In this document: positions 47,166 through 56,561 of the stretch, in pieces | Position numbering within the stretch: the stretch's first letter is position 1 | How the letters are laid out: each line of letters starts with the position of its first letter | Origin: Pseudoalteromonas arctica A 37-1-2 | GTDB lineage: Bacteria; Pseudomonadota; Gammaproteobacteria; Enterobacterales; Alteromonadaceae | Direction of reading: 5' to 3' | Assembly (NCBI RefSeq): GCF_000238395.3 | Contig: NZ_CP011025.1 | Coordinates: 1,426,001-1,490,000 of the forward strand | Length of the DNA stretch: 64,000 bases | Translations under genes and position numbers: made by a program | The notes under the pieces: model-generated | What the model was told of the DNA's origin: nothing | What the model saw: only the letters and a program-made list of their open reading frames with translations | The model's database searches: none

Positions 47166-47654
47166 ATGAATATAAAACAAAAAGATACTATTTACTTTGC
47201 TGGTGGCTGCCTGTGGGGTGTGCAAGAGTTTTTAAAGCACTTACCTGGTGTAATAAGTACTGAAGCAGGGCGGGCTAATGGAAAAAACGATAATACACAA
47301 GGTGAATACGACGGTTATGCTGAGTGTGTAAAAGTAATATTTAGTACAAAAGCGGTTAGCTTAAACGAGCTGTTTGGCTTCTTTTTTGAGATTATTGATC
47401 CGTATAGCGTTAACAAACAAGGGGATGACGTAGGCCCTAAATATCGCACTGCCATTTATAGCAAAAGCCAAGAACATTTAAAGGTCGCTAGCAATTATAT
47501 AAGCCAGCGAAGTGATGCTGATAAAATTGTGGTAGGGGTAGAGCTGCTAACTAACTACGTGCCAAGCGATCCTGAGCATCAAGACCGCTTAACTAATCAT
47601 CCTGATGATTACTGCCACATACCGCTTGAGTTACTGCATAAGTATAAATCGTAA
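47166..47654 (+). CDS. msrA: peptide methionine-S-sulfoxide reductase
   Basis: Repairs oxidised methionine (S-form) in proteins. From the ATG at 47166 the product is 162 residues. The active site is GGCLWGVQ with C15; the family normally has GCFWG, so Phe is replaced by Leu. EGYAxCV-like DGYAECVKV and the GPKYRTAIY block are conserved. No msrB is fused or adjacent. The initial 10 residues of an upstream in-frame extension are not family sequence. Confidence 0.93.
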   Translation: MNIKQKDTIYFAGGCLWGVQEFLKHLPGVISTEAGRANGKNDNTQGEYDGYAECVKVIFSTKAVSLNELFGFFFEIIDPYSVNKQGDDVGPKYRTAIYSKSQEHLKVASNYISQRSDADKIVVGVELLTNYVPSDPEHQDRLTNHPDDYCHIPLELLHKYKS

Positions 47655-47686
47655 CTTAGAGTAGGGTAAGCGCATAAAGATAGGTA

Positions 47687-47798
47687 ATTAGAAGCTATCG
47701 CTTCTCGCGCAAGCAAGCTTAGCGCCTACGGGTAAAGTTTGACGCGGTGTTTTTTGCATACGTGCAGCTTGCTGACGTGACGAGTCCAGCTCGTAATT
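47687..47798. repeat. 112-bp tandem repeat, copy 1
   Basis: Begins ATTAGAAGCTATCGCTTCTC, ends GCTCGTAATT. It contains a perfect hairpin AGAAGC-TATC-GCTTCT and a GCAGCTTGCTGACGTGACG segment. It is nearly identical to the copy at 47833-47946, with 34 bp between them. Non-coding. Confidence 0.85.
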
Positions 47799-47832
47799 TA
47801 AGGTTGAATATAGCGTTAGGTAAAGGTAAGTG

Positions 47833-47946
47833 ATTAGAAGCTATCGCTTCTCGCGCAAGCAAGCTTAGCGCCTACAGGTAAAGTTTAATCCGGTGTTTAT
47901 TTTGTAGACGTGCAGCTTGCTGACGTGACGGGCGTAGCTCGTAATT
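47833..47946. repeat. 112-bp tandem repeat, copy 2
   Basis: A second copy of 114 bp with the same ends and the same hairpin; differences are a few substitutions and two extra bases. The right part TGTAGACGTGCAGCTTGCTG also resembles the REP-like unit at 61531-61572. The region 47655-48036 holds only these repeats and the terminator. Confidence 0.85.
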
Positions 47947-47981
47947 ACTTTATTTTAAAAGTTCCAAAAATACACACCTAC

Positions 47982-48010
47982 AAAAAAGCTCACATACTGT
48001 GAGCTTTTTC
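47982..48010 (-). terminator. terminator of DUF4136 lipoprotein gene
   Basis: AAAAAGCTCACA and TGTGAGCTTTTT form a 12-bp stem with a 3-nt loop; the minus strand ends in a T run. Confidence 0.9.
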
Positions 48011-48036
48011 AAAACTTAATTATAGCTAATTTTAAC

Positions 48037-48588
48037 TTACTGCTGCTTTTGCGGCGGGAAGTTACTTAAAATTTCGCTCACTGTTTTGTTAATTGATGCT
48101 TCACGCTTTTCTGGCGATTGATTTTTCTTTAATCGACCTTCTTTTGCGCCGCGCCATACTAGCTGGTTAGATTCACGGTCTACAATATCAATAATCAGTG
48201 TACCCACTTCGTATTCACGCGCAGTTGTATCGCGTTGAAAACCAGTACCCCAATAACCCCAATGCGGGCGGTAGTTTATATTGAAGTTGTCTACTTCAAG
48301 CTCTTTATCTACCGATGCATGATAGTTAACAAGTACATCAGCTTGCGCTGCATCAACTAAGCTCATACCTAATGTTTGGCTCAGCTCTGCGTTAACGGCA
48401 GTGCGAACACGCTTTTCCATCAGGCCATTAATTTGATAGTTATTTGTGTCTTTAGTTAGGCTGGCGTTTTCTACCCAAGCAAATGTTTTAAAATTACTAA
48501 AGTTAGCTGATTTATCGTAATCCCAATCTGGGGTTTGTGTACAGGCTGTAAGAAGTGCTAGCGCTGCAACAATAAGTATATTTTTCAT
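48037..48588 (-). CDS. DUF4136-type lipoprotein
   Basis: A 183-residue lipoprotein: MKNILIVAALALLTAC gives lipidated C16. The mature domain has DWDYDKSANFSNFKTFAWVE at its start and GTLIIDIVDRESNQLVWRGAKEG in the middle, the features of the DUF4136 family. The function is unknown; members are outer-membrane-associated. The ATG at 48588 follows GGAGC with 7-nt spacing; upstream residues lack family support. It lies after the Mks operon but is separated by 96 nt. Confidence 0.85.
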   Translation of the reverse strand: MKNILIVAALALLTACTQTPDWDYDKSANFSNFKTFAWVENASLTKDTNNYQINGLMEKRVRTAVNAELSQTLGMSLVDAAQADVLVNYHASVDKELEVDNFNINYRPHWGYWGTGFQRDTTAREYEVGTLIIDIVDRESNQLVWRGAKEGRLKKNQSPEKREASINKTVSEILSNFPPQKQQ

Positions 48589-48684
48589 TACGTTTGCTCC
48601 AATAAAATGCATTAATTTAAAATAACACACATAGTTTAAATGTGTATTATTTAAACGTCCTAAATATTAGTCCAATCACTTTGG

Positions 48685-51459
48685 CTAATGTTCAACTTCA
48701 ATCCAATCTTTTTCATCTACCCAGTTTTGTGCACCGTCTTTTACTGAACGAATAGGCACAATGTAGTCACAACTTATTTGTGGCTTAACTGAGGCAAATA
48801 TAGGCACAAAACCAAAGCTTAGTGCGGTTTCTATAATCGCTTTTTGATTTTGCGGGTCAATGTCGGCCGCTTCATCTATGTAAATAGGTATACGGTATAG
48901 GTTTTGTTCTTGGTCACTTAATAAGTAACGAATAAACAACATGCCACACAATAGCTTAATCGTAATACGTGTGCCGTTTGAACCCGCCGAATCTATTTTT
49001 TCAAAGTGCTCTGTTTCACCTGCGCGGTTAACCACTTCAAATCGAATATCAAATAAATCGGTAAGCGTTAAGCCCGCTTTATCTGAGGCGAGTTTAATTA
49101 AGTGATCTTTCGCTTCGTTTACTGCGCTTTCGCTGTACGGTTCTTGGCTAAGTAAATCAAGCGTGTCGCCTTGTTCAAACTGATGCGACGTGCTGATAAT
49201 TGTATCTATACTATCAACCAGCATTTTACGCGGTATGACGTTAATTTTAAACGCTTGCAGGTTTGAAATACGGTGCTGGCTTATGCCTTTATTAAAGCTA
49301 TTCATTTCGCGGCGAAGGCGGTCTAAATCTTCTCGCAAGCCTTTAATAGTTGCGGCCACTTCGGTAAGCGCAACGCGTGCTTGGCGTTCAACAGCGTCGC
49401 GTTCGTTATCAATATTATGAAAGGCGCTTATTAGCTTTTGGTATTTAGTGTATTCGTCGTTTTCGTTGTCGAATTTAGTTATACCTGCGTTATACACATG
49501 CAAATAGGTATTACGCACGTTTATGTCAAAATTACGCAGCTCTTGGCAGTCTTTATTAAAATGATGAACAAGGTCGCTTAAGTTATCAAAGTCGACTGTA
49601 ATATCAATCATGTATGGAGTTACTTTACCGCTGTATAAATCAAGCGTATGGTCAATTCGCTCGCTTTTAACTTGGCGTAAGCGCTCAGTTTGGCGATTAA
49701 TTTGCTCTTGTTTAGATTTAATTAACGAGCGACGATCGGCAATTGAGCCACTATTTTTTTGAATGTCTTGCAGGTAGTCGTCAACTTGTTCGCGCTCAGC
49801 TAATAACTGCTCTTTTAGCATGGCTTGCGCTTCAACCGACTGCTGCATTATATTAAACTGCTCTAAGCGTTTTAGGGCGCTCTCTGCGCTCATAAGCTCA
49901 TCGTATAGCGCGTCTTTTTCTTTTTGCTTGTCGGCAACGTTTGCTGCAACATCGCGTTGTTGTTTAAACTCTTTAAGTGAATGCTCAAGTGCACTGAGCT
50001 GAGCGGTTAATTGCTCTTTATTTTCGCCGCTTTGCATTTGCACAGGCGAGAGCTTTTTAAGCTTAATGCTCGCACCTGGTAGCGTTAGTACACCGCCTTT
50101 AACGTTTTCGCTAAGTAGCGATAAAAATTCACCAAACGCATCTTCGTCATCAATGGTTATATCGCCATTAGTGGTGGTCGCAAACGAGAGAATATCGGGG
50201 TTTAAAATCCGCGATATTTCTTCTACTTCTTTTAACGAGAGGTCTTCGCGCATACGGGTAAACAAATTAAACTCAAGGTTTTTAAGTTGCAGCTTTAAGC
50301 TCTTAATTTGTTTTTGTGTTTCGCTAATGCGATAGTCAAGCGTGTGTAGGCTTTGCCCTTGTGCGCTGGTTATAGAGTGCGAAAGCGACTCGTAATCTTG
50401 CTTTAACTGAGTCAGGCTGGTTTTAAGGGTGGCTTTATTTACCAGTTCAAACTCGCTTTTAAGCGCATCGTAATCTAAAAACCACTGCTCAATTTGTGTT
50501 TGTCTGCGCTCTATATCGCGCGATTGCTGTACGTATAGGCTTTGCTTTTGCTCAAACTCGTGTTTTTCGTGCTCTATATCTTCAAGCGCTATACCCAGCT
50601 CATTAAGTTGCGATTCTTGATAGGTATCAAAATCAATCAGTGCTTGGTCAATTTTAGGCGCATACGCGGCTAATTTACCTTTAAGCACGGTTTGGTTTTC
50701 AAGCATTGATTCAAGCGCGGCTATTGGCTCTTGCATTGACTCAAGGGCTTTTAATTCGCGTTTTGAGCGATTTACTTTATCAAACGAGCGACGCCATACT
50801 TCATAAAAGTCGACCTTAGAGTTCGACATATGGCGTTCAAACACGCGTAGCATAAAGCGTTTTACGTCGCTTGCGCCTAATTTGTGTAAGTTAAGAATAC
50901 GTCTAAATATTTCTTTATAAATAGAAGAGTCTTGCACATTATTAAGCGGGATCATTTTTAAGTTAATGTCGCCGTCAAATGGGGTTGCGCCGCCAGTAAG
51001 TAGCGCGTTTAACTCTTGTGCTTTAAGCTCAATAGGGTTGTAGTTAAGCGATTTTAAATGGTTGAACAGCTTGGTAAATTTAATAATAGTTTTACCTTGC
51101 GTGTACTGCTCTAAATCAAGCTTTCCTTGATAACAAAAGTACTGATGCGCGTAACCGGCAATTTTACCAAGCCCTGCAACGCCTATTACTACCGAGCCAT
51201 GAGGCAAGTTAGCTTCTAGTAAAATGTACGACTGATCGGATGAAAAATAAAACTTTCGGGTTTCATCTAAATCGTGTCCGTCCCATTCTGTTAAGCGTAA
51301 ATCGTTAATAAGCGGAAACTGCAGGGCGTTAATAACTGAGCTTTTACCTGTGTTATTGGGCGCGCAAATAGAGCTGCTTTTATCAAGCGGGATCACACAT
51401 TTTGCATAGCCTGCGGTGTTAAGTAGGGCGAGTTTACTTAGTCCGTATAGATTTTTCAT
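48685..51459 (-). CDS. mksB: MksB, SMC-like ATPase of an MksBEF condensin
   Basis: Chromosome-organising ATPase related to MukB (924 residues). Walker A is APNNTGKS at 33-40, where most relatives have G at the first position. Two long coiled-coil arms (about 230-430 and 480-760) meet in a hinge region. The C-terminal head carries GSNGTRITIKLLCGM in place of the ABC signature and Walker B IPIYIDEAADIDPQN with D862-E863. Its ATG overlaps the mksE stop by 4 nt. Wadjet JetC proteins are related, but no JetD/MksG nuclease gene lies on either side, which favours a chromosomal role over plasmid defence. Confidence 0.87.
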   Translation of the reverse strand: MKNLYGLSKLALLNTAGYAKCVIPLDKSSSICAPNNTGKSSVINALQFPLINDLRLTEWDGHDLDETRKFYFSSDQSYILLEANLPHGSVVIGVAGLGKIAGYAHQYFCYQGKLDLEQYTQGKTIIKFTKLFNHLKSLNYNPIELKAQELNALLTGGATPFDGDINLKMIPLNNVQDSSIYKEIFRRILNLHKLGASDVKRFMLRVFERHMSNSKVDFYEVWRRSFDKVNRSKRELKALESMQEPIAALESMLENQTVLKGKLAAYAPKIDQALIDFDTYQESQLNELGIALEDIEHEKHEFEQKQSLYVQQSRDIERRQTQIEQWFLDYDALKSEFELVNKATLKTSLTQLKQDYESLSHSITSAQGQSLHTLDYRISETQKQIKSLKLQLKNLEFNLFTRMREDLSLKEVEEISRILNPDILSFATTTNGDITIDDEDAFGEFLSLLSENVKGGVLTLPGASIKLKKLSPVQMQSGENKEQLTAQLSALEHSLKEFKQQRDVAANVADKQKEKDALYDELMSAESALKRLEQFNIMQQSVEAQAMLKEQLLAEREQVDDYLQDIQKNSGSIADRRSLIKSKQEQINRQTERLRQVKSERIDHTLDLYSGKVTPYMIDITVDFDNLSDLVHHFNKDCQELRNFDINVRNTYLHVYNAGITKFDNENDEYTKYQKLISAFHNIDNERDAVERQARVALTEVAATIKGLREDLDRLRREMNSFNKGISQHRISNLQAFKINVIPRKMLVDSIDTIISTSHQFEQGDTLDLLSQEPYSESAVNEAKDHLIKLASDKAGLTLTDLFDIRFEVVNRAGETEHFEKIDSAGSNGTRITIKLLCGMLFIRYLLSDQEQNLYRIPIYIDEAADIDPQNQKAIIETALSFGFVPIFASVKPQISCDYIVPIRSVKDGAQNWVDEKDWIEVEH

Positions 51460-52004
51460 TCCTCGTCCTCTGTAATATAGGTTTCTTCGTTTACTTCCAT
51501 GAGTGCATCTATGTAGCGGTGAATTGGCGCTTGTAGCATAAAGCCGCCTTCTACTTCACGGGCTAAACCTAAGCGCACCATGCGCAGGTAAACGTCTTTG
51601 CGCAAATCAGATCCCGAAAATATCTCAAGCTGATCAAACAAATGTTTGTTAATTTGCACCAGCGTTTGCATAAGCTCTAAATCGTTTACGTCGTCAAACA
51701 ACGCGCGCATTGGGTCTTTACCCGTATTGGCGTAGTGCTCAATTAAAATGTAAATGGTGAGTGCGATAGCGCGAGATATTTTGCCCATATTTGGTGTGCT
51801 TTCGTCGCTACCAAAATAATAAAAGCCACGGCTGTCGCGTTTTAAATCGTTACCTAAAGCGGTAAATAGGGCGGTGTAGTCTTCTATGTGTTGGTCAAGC
51901 TCTTGCCACATTACGTTGTCTTGCTCGCAAATGTGATAACCCGCTACTAATTTTTTATTAATGGCTTGTAGGTGGGTTAGCTCGTCTAAGTTTATGTGTG
52001 TCAT
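51456..52004 (-). CDS. mksE: MksE, condensin accessory subunit
   Basis: A winged-helix-type KITE subunit (182 residues) that should bind the MksF kleisin and bridge to MksB. The fold cannot be shown from motifs alone, but size, position and the FYYFGSDESTPNMGKISRAIALTIYILIE segment fit MksE. It begins 3 nt after the mksF stop and ends in a 4-nt overlap with mksB, tight spacing that implies translational coupling. Confidence 0.82.
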   Translation of the reverse strand: MTHINLDELTHLQAINKKLVAGYHICEQDNVMWQELDQHIEDYTALFTALGNDLKRDSRGFYYFGSDESTPNMGKISRAIALTIYILIEHYANTGKDPMRALFDDVNDLELMQTLVQINKHLFDQLEIFSGSDLRKDVYLRMVRLGLAREVEGGFMLQAPIHRYIDALMEVNEETYITEDEE

Positions 52005-52007
52005 GGT

Positions 52008-53279
52008 TTATTTACCTGCCTTTGAATCTGGCTGAGGCTCTGAATTAAATGGATATAAAGAAAAGTGCTGACCGGCAATTTTTACGCGGGCTTTTTCATC
52101 GCTTTGAATTATTTTAATATCGCTGTCGCTGACTAATTTTTGATACAAAAATAGCATTTCGTCGGCATCGAGATTTGGGTAGCTTTCGTCTAAAAATTGC
52201 AGCAAGGGCTGCGGCTTTTTGCGTTTTTTATTAAAGCGCTTAGCAAAGCTGATTTTAACATCGTTGTAGTCAGGAATATTAGGCGTAACAAATGCAGGCA
52301 CGTCTTGTTGATCTGGCAATTGGTATTCTTCGTGTTCAAATTCAACCAAGCTTGCCATGTAAGCCACAATATGGCGTTGCTGACCAAGTGAATATCGCTG
52401 CGCGTCGCTAACAAAATGTGGCTGCACAGCACTTAGCATGTTGTCTACGCCATTTTTACGCACAAGCCCAAGTACTTTGGCTGCTTGGCGAGTAATTAAG
52501 TTATTACGGCGTAACTCTTCGCGCAGCGGCATAAGCATATCGGCACTTTTACGCAAGCTTTCTCGACCCACTAAATGCATTTCGAGTATACGGGTACGTA
52601 ATTGCTCCAGCATGCGTTTGTCGTTGTACGCTTTACCTGAGCGCTCAATGTGCAGTATTTGCTTACTTATTTGCTCTTCAATGAGGGTAAAACACGCATG
52701 AAATTCACCACGTATATCAACCATTTCAAGCATTGGCTCTATGTATTCGTCAAACGCTTCTATTACCGCTTTATAACGCTTTTGCAGCGATTGCACCGCA
52801 TTATTAGATTTAGCTTGTTCAACAATATTTAAAATAGCGTTTTCGTTGTGTGCGTATAGCTTCATTATTTTACGGACCCGATCATCCATAATGCGGCTGT
52901 AGCGGCGTAAATCGTCAAAGTCTTCTATTTCGCCAGCGTTATCTAGGCGGTTACCTAAACGTGCAAGGTCGTCGACTAATACGCTAATTTCTTGCGCTAA
53001 GCCTAAATGCTCTTCTTGCAGTAAAAACGTAGCAAAATCGGCAATAGCACGATTTATTTCAAGCTGAGAAGATTTAGCCAGTGGAATTAAAATATCTTGG
53101 TTTAACAAACGATTTGTTTCTTTATAAATGCGTTCGTTTGACCACGTAGGCTGCTTTTGCTTAATCGCGTTTTGTACGTCTTTTAGGCTAAAGTCAGCCA
53201 TTTTAAAACGTTTAAATAATAGCTCTAATACACCCCAATGTTCGGTTATGGTGTTTAGCAGCTTTTTAGCTGGGATCAT
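52008..53279 (-). CDS. mksF: MksF, kleisin-like condensin subunit
   Basis: First gene of the operon (423 residues). The protein is mainly helical, with a predicted helical bundle (about 85-320) and a C-terminal winged-helix-like part (about 350-410), as in MukF and MksF kleisins. It links the two MksB heads. MksBEF is a second condensin in many gammaproteobacteria that also carry SMC-ScpAB. The start MIPAKKLLNTITEHWG is directly preceded by no strong ribosome site but agrees with family length. Confidence 0.83.
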   Translation of the reverse strand: MIPAKKLLNTITEHWGVLELLFKRFKMADFSLKDVQNAIKQKQPTWSNERIYKETNRLLNQDILIPLAKSSQLEINRAIADFATFLLQEEHLGLAQEISVLVDDLARLGNRLDNAGEIEDFDDLRRYSRIMDDRVRKIMKLYAHNENAILNIVEQAKSNNAVQSLQKRYKAVIEAFDEYIEPMLEMVDIRGEFHACFTLIEEQISKQILHIERSGKAYNDKRMLEQLRTRILEMHLVGRESLRKSADMLMPLREELRRNNLITRQAAKVLGLVRKNGVDNMLSAVQPHFVSDAQRYSLGQQRHIVAYMASLVEFEHEEYQLPDQQDVPAFVTPNIPDYNDVKISFAKRFNKKRKKPQPLLQFLDESYPNLDADEMLFLYQKLVSDSDIKIIQSDEKARVKIAGQHFSLYPFNSEPQPDSKAGK

Positions 53280-53501
53280 AAGGGGTTACAACATCCTAGT
53301 ATTTTATTATTGAGTTCTTTTAGAAGACTCATTATTACGTATTTTTAATTAACCTTGTCTGTATATAGTATTCGTTTTTAAGACCATTTAATAATAGTTT
53401 TTGCATAGAGGCAGTGCTAAAATTCGCGCCGAAAATAGGCACATGAAATGGAATGTTATTTGTGTGTTCTTTAAAACTATATCAAAGGTTGTTTAACTAC
53501 C

Positions 53502-54749
53502 ATGGTTTCCTCGATTATTCTAACCCTGATAGCGATTGCATTTTTACTGATCGTTATAGAAGATATAATCCATGTAAATAAAGCTAAAACCACGCTGTTT
53601 TTTGGTACGCTTTGCTGGATTCTTCTTTTTATATACCCTCTACACGGGCAAAGCCCCGATACGATTCAACACCTTTTAAATGAAAATATTTTAGAAATTG
53701 CCTCATTATGGCTATTTTTAATGGCTGCAATGACCTTTGTAGCGTATTTAAATTCAAAGGGGTTTATAGAAAATATTGTGCATCGTGTTATGCCAAAAAG
53801 TATTAGCGAAAAAAAGCTCATGTTTTTGGTGGGTGGTTTCGCATTTTTGTTTTCGTCGATTTCAGACAACGTAACAGCTACGCTTATATCGCTTGCGGTT
53901 GTTATGTCGTTAAAACTTGAACCTAAAAAACTCATTAAATACGCCACGCTTATTGTGTTTGGGGTTAACTCAGGTGGGGTATCGCTAATAACAGGTGACG
54001 TAACCACACTAATGATATTTTTAGATGGCAAAGTAACCATTGCTCATTTATTACTACTTATAGCGCCAGCACTTGCAAGCGTTATGCTGCTTGCTGCGTT
54101 ACTGTCTATAGGTATGAAAGGGCGTGTTGAGTTTGCTAGTGCAAGTAAAACCCGCATTGAAAAAACCGACATAACCATTGCTGTTATATTTTTATCTACT
54201 GTAGTGAGCACACTTACGCTGAGTGTAATTTACAGCGTACCGCCTCTATTAACCTTTTTGTTTGGCTTATCAGTGATGTTTTTAGTGGCGCAATTTTTAA
54301 TGCGCAAAAAAGACATAAACAAAGACATAATCGATTTTGTTCGCGATATAGAATACGACACATTATTGTTTTTTGTAGGTGTACTTTTACTTGTAGGTGC
54401 ACTTAAAGAAATTGGTATGTTGAGTAAATTTACCGACCTATACACGGTAATGGCACCAGAATACGCAAACTACTTAATGGGCATATTATCAGCAGGGGTC
54501 GATAACGTACCGCTTACCGCTGCCTTATTAAAAGCCGATATAGTAATGAGCCAACAACACTGGTTGTCGTTTACGTATGCAACGGGCGTGGGTGGTTCAA
54601 TGCTTATTATTGGGTCTGCTGCGGGCATTATTGCCATGAGTAAAGTTAAAGCGCTTACCTTTATGAGCTACTTGCGTTTATCGCTGCATTTATTAATTTG
54701 TTACACGGTTGGATATGCGGGCTCGTATTACATGGGCAGTTTTATTTAA
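53502..54749 (+). CDS. nhaD: Na+/H+ antiporter NhaD
   Basis: Inner-membrane sodium-proton antiporter of the IT superfamily (415 residues, about 11-12 helices). The signature segments FSSISDNVTATLISLAVVMSL, NSGGVSLITGDVTTLMIF and GILSAGVDNVPLTAALLKAD are those of NhaD. It exports Na+ at alkaline pH, fitting a marine cell. A single gene with its own terminator. GTTGTTTAACTACC precedes the ATG without an obvious Shine-Dalgarno. Confidence 0.93.
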   Translation: MVSSIILTLIAIAFLLIVIEDIIHVNKAKTTLFFGTLCWILLFIYPLHGQSPDTIQHLLNENILEIASLWLFLMAAMTFVAYLNSKGFIENIVHRVMPKSISEKKLMFLVGGFAFLFSSISDNVTATLISLAVVMSLKLEPKKLIKYATLIVFGVNSGGVSLITGDVTTLMIFLDGKVTIAHLLLLIAPALASVMLLAALLSIGMKGRVEFASASKTRIEKTDITIAVIFLSTVVSTLTLSVIYSVPPLLTFLFGLSVMFLVAQFLMRKKDINKDIIDFVRDIEYDTLLFFVGVLLLVGALKEIGMLSKFTDLYTVMAPEYANYLMGILSAGVDNVPLTAALLKADIVMSQQHWLSFTYATGVGGSMLIIGSAAGIIAMSKVKALTFMSYLRLSLHLLICYTVGYAGSYYMGSFI

Positions 54750-54768
54750 CTCATAAATTATTAAATGC

Positions 54769-54797
54769 TTGACAGCTAGACGTCTAAACGATAACTT
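54769..54797 (+). promoter_or_regulatory. candidate promoter of lysine riboswitch-lysC
   Basis: TTGACA (54769-54774) and TAACTT (54792-54797) are 17 bp apart. The predicted start near 54804 lies inside the nhaD terminator hairpin, so transcripts from here would carry only part of it. Confidence 0.5.
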
Positions 54798-54800
54798 TCA

Positions 54801-54830
54801 AAGCCCCGCTACTTAGTGGGGTTTTGTTTT
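54801..54830 (+). terminator. terminator of nhaD
   Basis: AGCCCCGCT and AGTGGGGTT pair (one G-T) around a 4-nt loop, followed by TTTGTTTT. Confidence 0.8.
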
Positions 54831-54835
54831 ATTAG

Positions 54836-55025
54836 CCACTGGTTAATAAAGCATTCAGAAGAGGTGCGATACTTAGGTACTTAATGTTAGGCGACGAAAG
54901 CCGATGATCATTAAGGAGGGAAGTACTCGCCGAGGAAAATAATGGTACGTCGTCATTGTTTTTCGGTTTATGGGGCTGAATCCTCAAAACTGTCACCAAT
55001 ATAGGTGGAGAGCTTCTGGCAGTGG
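54836..55025 (+). ncRNA. lysine riboswitch (L-box)
   Basis: The conserved blocks GAGGTGCGA, GGCGACGAAAGCCGATGATC, GGAGGGAAGTACTCGCCGAGG and GGGGCTGAATCCTC are present. The outer stem is closed by CCACTG with CAGTGG and CAGAAG with CTTCTG. It controls the aspartokinase gene 74 bp downstream. A GCGGT/ACCGC hairpin (55070-55085) ends just before the AAGGAG ribosome site, so regulation of translation initiation is likely. Confidence 0.95.
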
Positions 55026-55098
55026 ACTTATCTTCAAGCATTCCTTTGCCAAGTTCTTCTTGTTTTATTGCGGTTTGGATACCGCGAAAGGAGACTAA

Positions 55099-56502
55099 AT
55101 GACTACCCAATCAGTGCCACAAACAGTACTTCAAACAGAGTTAAGCGCAAAATCAGATTACATCGTTGCCAAATTTGGCGGAACCAGTGTTGCAAATTTT
55201 GAAGCGATGAGTCGCTGTAGCGAAATTATTGTTGCAGATAAAAGCGTACGTATTGTTGCCGTGAGCGCTAGTGCCGGCGTAACTAACCACTTAGTTGCAC
55301 TGTGCAAACCAAGTATTACCTCAAGTGAGCGCCAAGAACACATAAACGGCGTGCTTGCTATTCAGCAAACTATTTTAGATGAATTATCGCTAGATGCCGA
55401 TTTAGCGGTTGGCTTTAACGAAACCTTAAAAGCATTTCAAACATTGGCTCAAGAGCCACTAACAACCGATCAGCAACACGACGAGCTACTTAGCTTTGGT
55501 GAGCGTTTATCGTCGTATTTGTTTGCTCAAGTACTTCGTTTACAAGGTTTAAATGCCGATCGCTTTGATGTGCGTAAGGTGCTTAAAACCGACAGCCAAT
55601 TTGGCAAAGCAACGCCCAATGTTGCAGCCACAGCGCAAGCTGCTAAAGAGCATTTAATTCCGTTGTTAGACGCTCAAGTAATTGTAACTCAGGGATTTAT
55701 TGGCAGTGACGAATACGGCCAAACCACAACGCTTGGACGTGGTGGTTCTGACTATAGCGCTGCATTACTAGCAGAGGCGATTAACGCTAAAAGTGTGCAT
55801 ATTTGGACCGACGTAGTGGGCATTTTTAGCACTGACCCGCGTTTGTGCGCAAAAGCGACGCCTATTGCACGCTTAAGTTTTGACGAAGCCGCTGAAATGG
55901 CAACCTTTGGCGCAAAAGTATTACACCCCGCGACTATTTTACCAGCAAGCCGTAGCCACATTAACGTGTTTGTAGGTTCTAGCCGAGAGCCAGAGCGTGG
56001 CGGTACATGGATTGAGCGCGAAAAATCGCAGCAACCAGGTATACGCGCAGTAACGCAACGTAAAAACCAAATATTGCTTACCCTTAAAAGCCCAGAAATG
56101 CTCCTAGCAAGTGGCTTTTTAGCACGCGTATTTACACTATTAAGTGAATACAATATATCGGTAGATTTGGTAACTACATCAGAAATCAGCGTAGCCATAA
56201 CCCTTGATAACGCGCAAAACGCCTCGCGCCCAGAGCTCGATCAAGAATGCCTAGATAAGCTTGCAGAGTTTTGCCATGTTTCGGTAGAAAACAACCTAAC
56301 ATTGGTGGCACTTATTGGCTCTGAGATTCAATTACGCCAACACGAAATGAACTTAATGAGTGTACTAAAAGACTTTAATATTCGATTAATTTGTCACGGT
56401 GCTAGTAAGCACAACCTGTGCTTTTTAGTAGAGCAAACTGAGTCAGATAACGTAGTACAGTCTATCCATAGCCGTTTATTAGAAAATGATTTTGCTGCGT
56501 AA
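55099..56502 (+). CDS. lysC: lysine-sensitive aspartokinase III
   Basis: Phosphorylates aspartate, the first step towards lysine, threonine and methionine. The 467-residue protein has the kinase domain (AKFGGTSVAN at 24-33, TTLGRGGSDYSAALLAEA in the nucleotide site) followed by two ACT domains (about 320-465) where lysine binds. It is monofunctional, without a homoserine dehydrogenase fusion, as in E. coli LysC (449 residues). AAAGGAGACTAA precedes the ATG. Preceded by a lysine riboswitch, so both synthesis and activity should respond to lysine. Confidence 0.96.
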   Translation: MTTQSVPQTVLQTELSAKSDYIVAKFGGTSVANFEAMSRCSEIIVADKSVRIVAVSASAGVTNHLVALCKPSITSSERQEHINGVLAIQQTILDELSLDADLAVGFNETLKAFQTLAQEPLTTDQQHDELLSFGERLSSYLFAQVLRLQGLNADRFDVRKVLKTDSQFGKATPNVAATAQAAKEHLIPLLDAQVIVTQGFIGSDEYGQTTTLGRGGSDYSAALLAEAINAKSVHIWTDVVGIFSTDPRLCAKATPIARLSFDEAAEMATFGAKVLHPATILPASRSHINVFVGSSREPERGGTWIEREKSQQPGIRAVTQRKNQILLTLKSPEMLLASGFLARVFTLLSEYNISVDLVTTSEISVAITLDNAQNASRPELDQECLDKLAEFCHVSVENNLTLVALIGSEIQLRQHEMNLMSVLKDFNIRLICHGASKHNLCFLVEQTESDNVVQSIHSRLLENDFAA

Positions 56503-56561
56503 GTAACGGTTATTCAGGAAAGCGATTTATTAAAGTTAACTAGTAAAATCACTTAACAAAA

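Noticed and set aside
48685..53279. Wadjet (JetABCD) plasmid-defence system
   Set aside because: The three condensin genes are present but no JetD/MksG-type gene is adjacent on either side, so the defence label is not supported.
53666..54040. 124-codon minus-strand open frame within nhaD
   Set aside because: Shadow of a conserved membrane protein; Ser/Thr/Asn-rich composition is the reverse image of hydrophobic codons.
55752..56198. 148-codon minus-strand open frame within lysC
   Set aside because: Antisense to the conserved ACT and kinase domains of lysC, with no recognisable domain.
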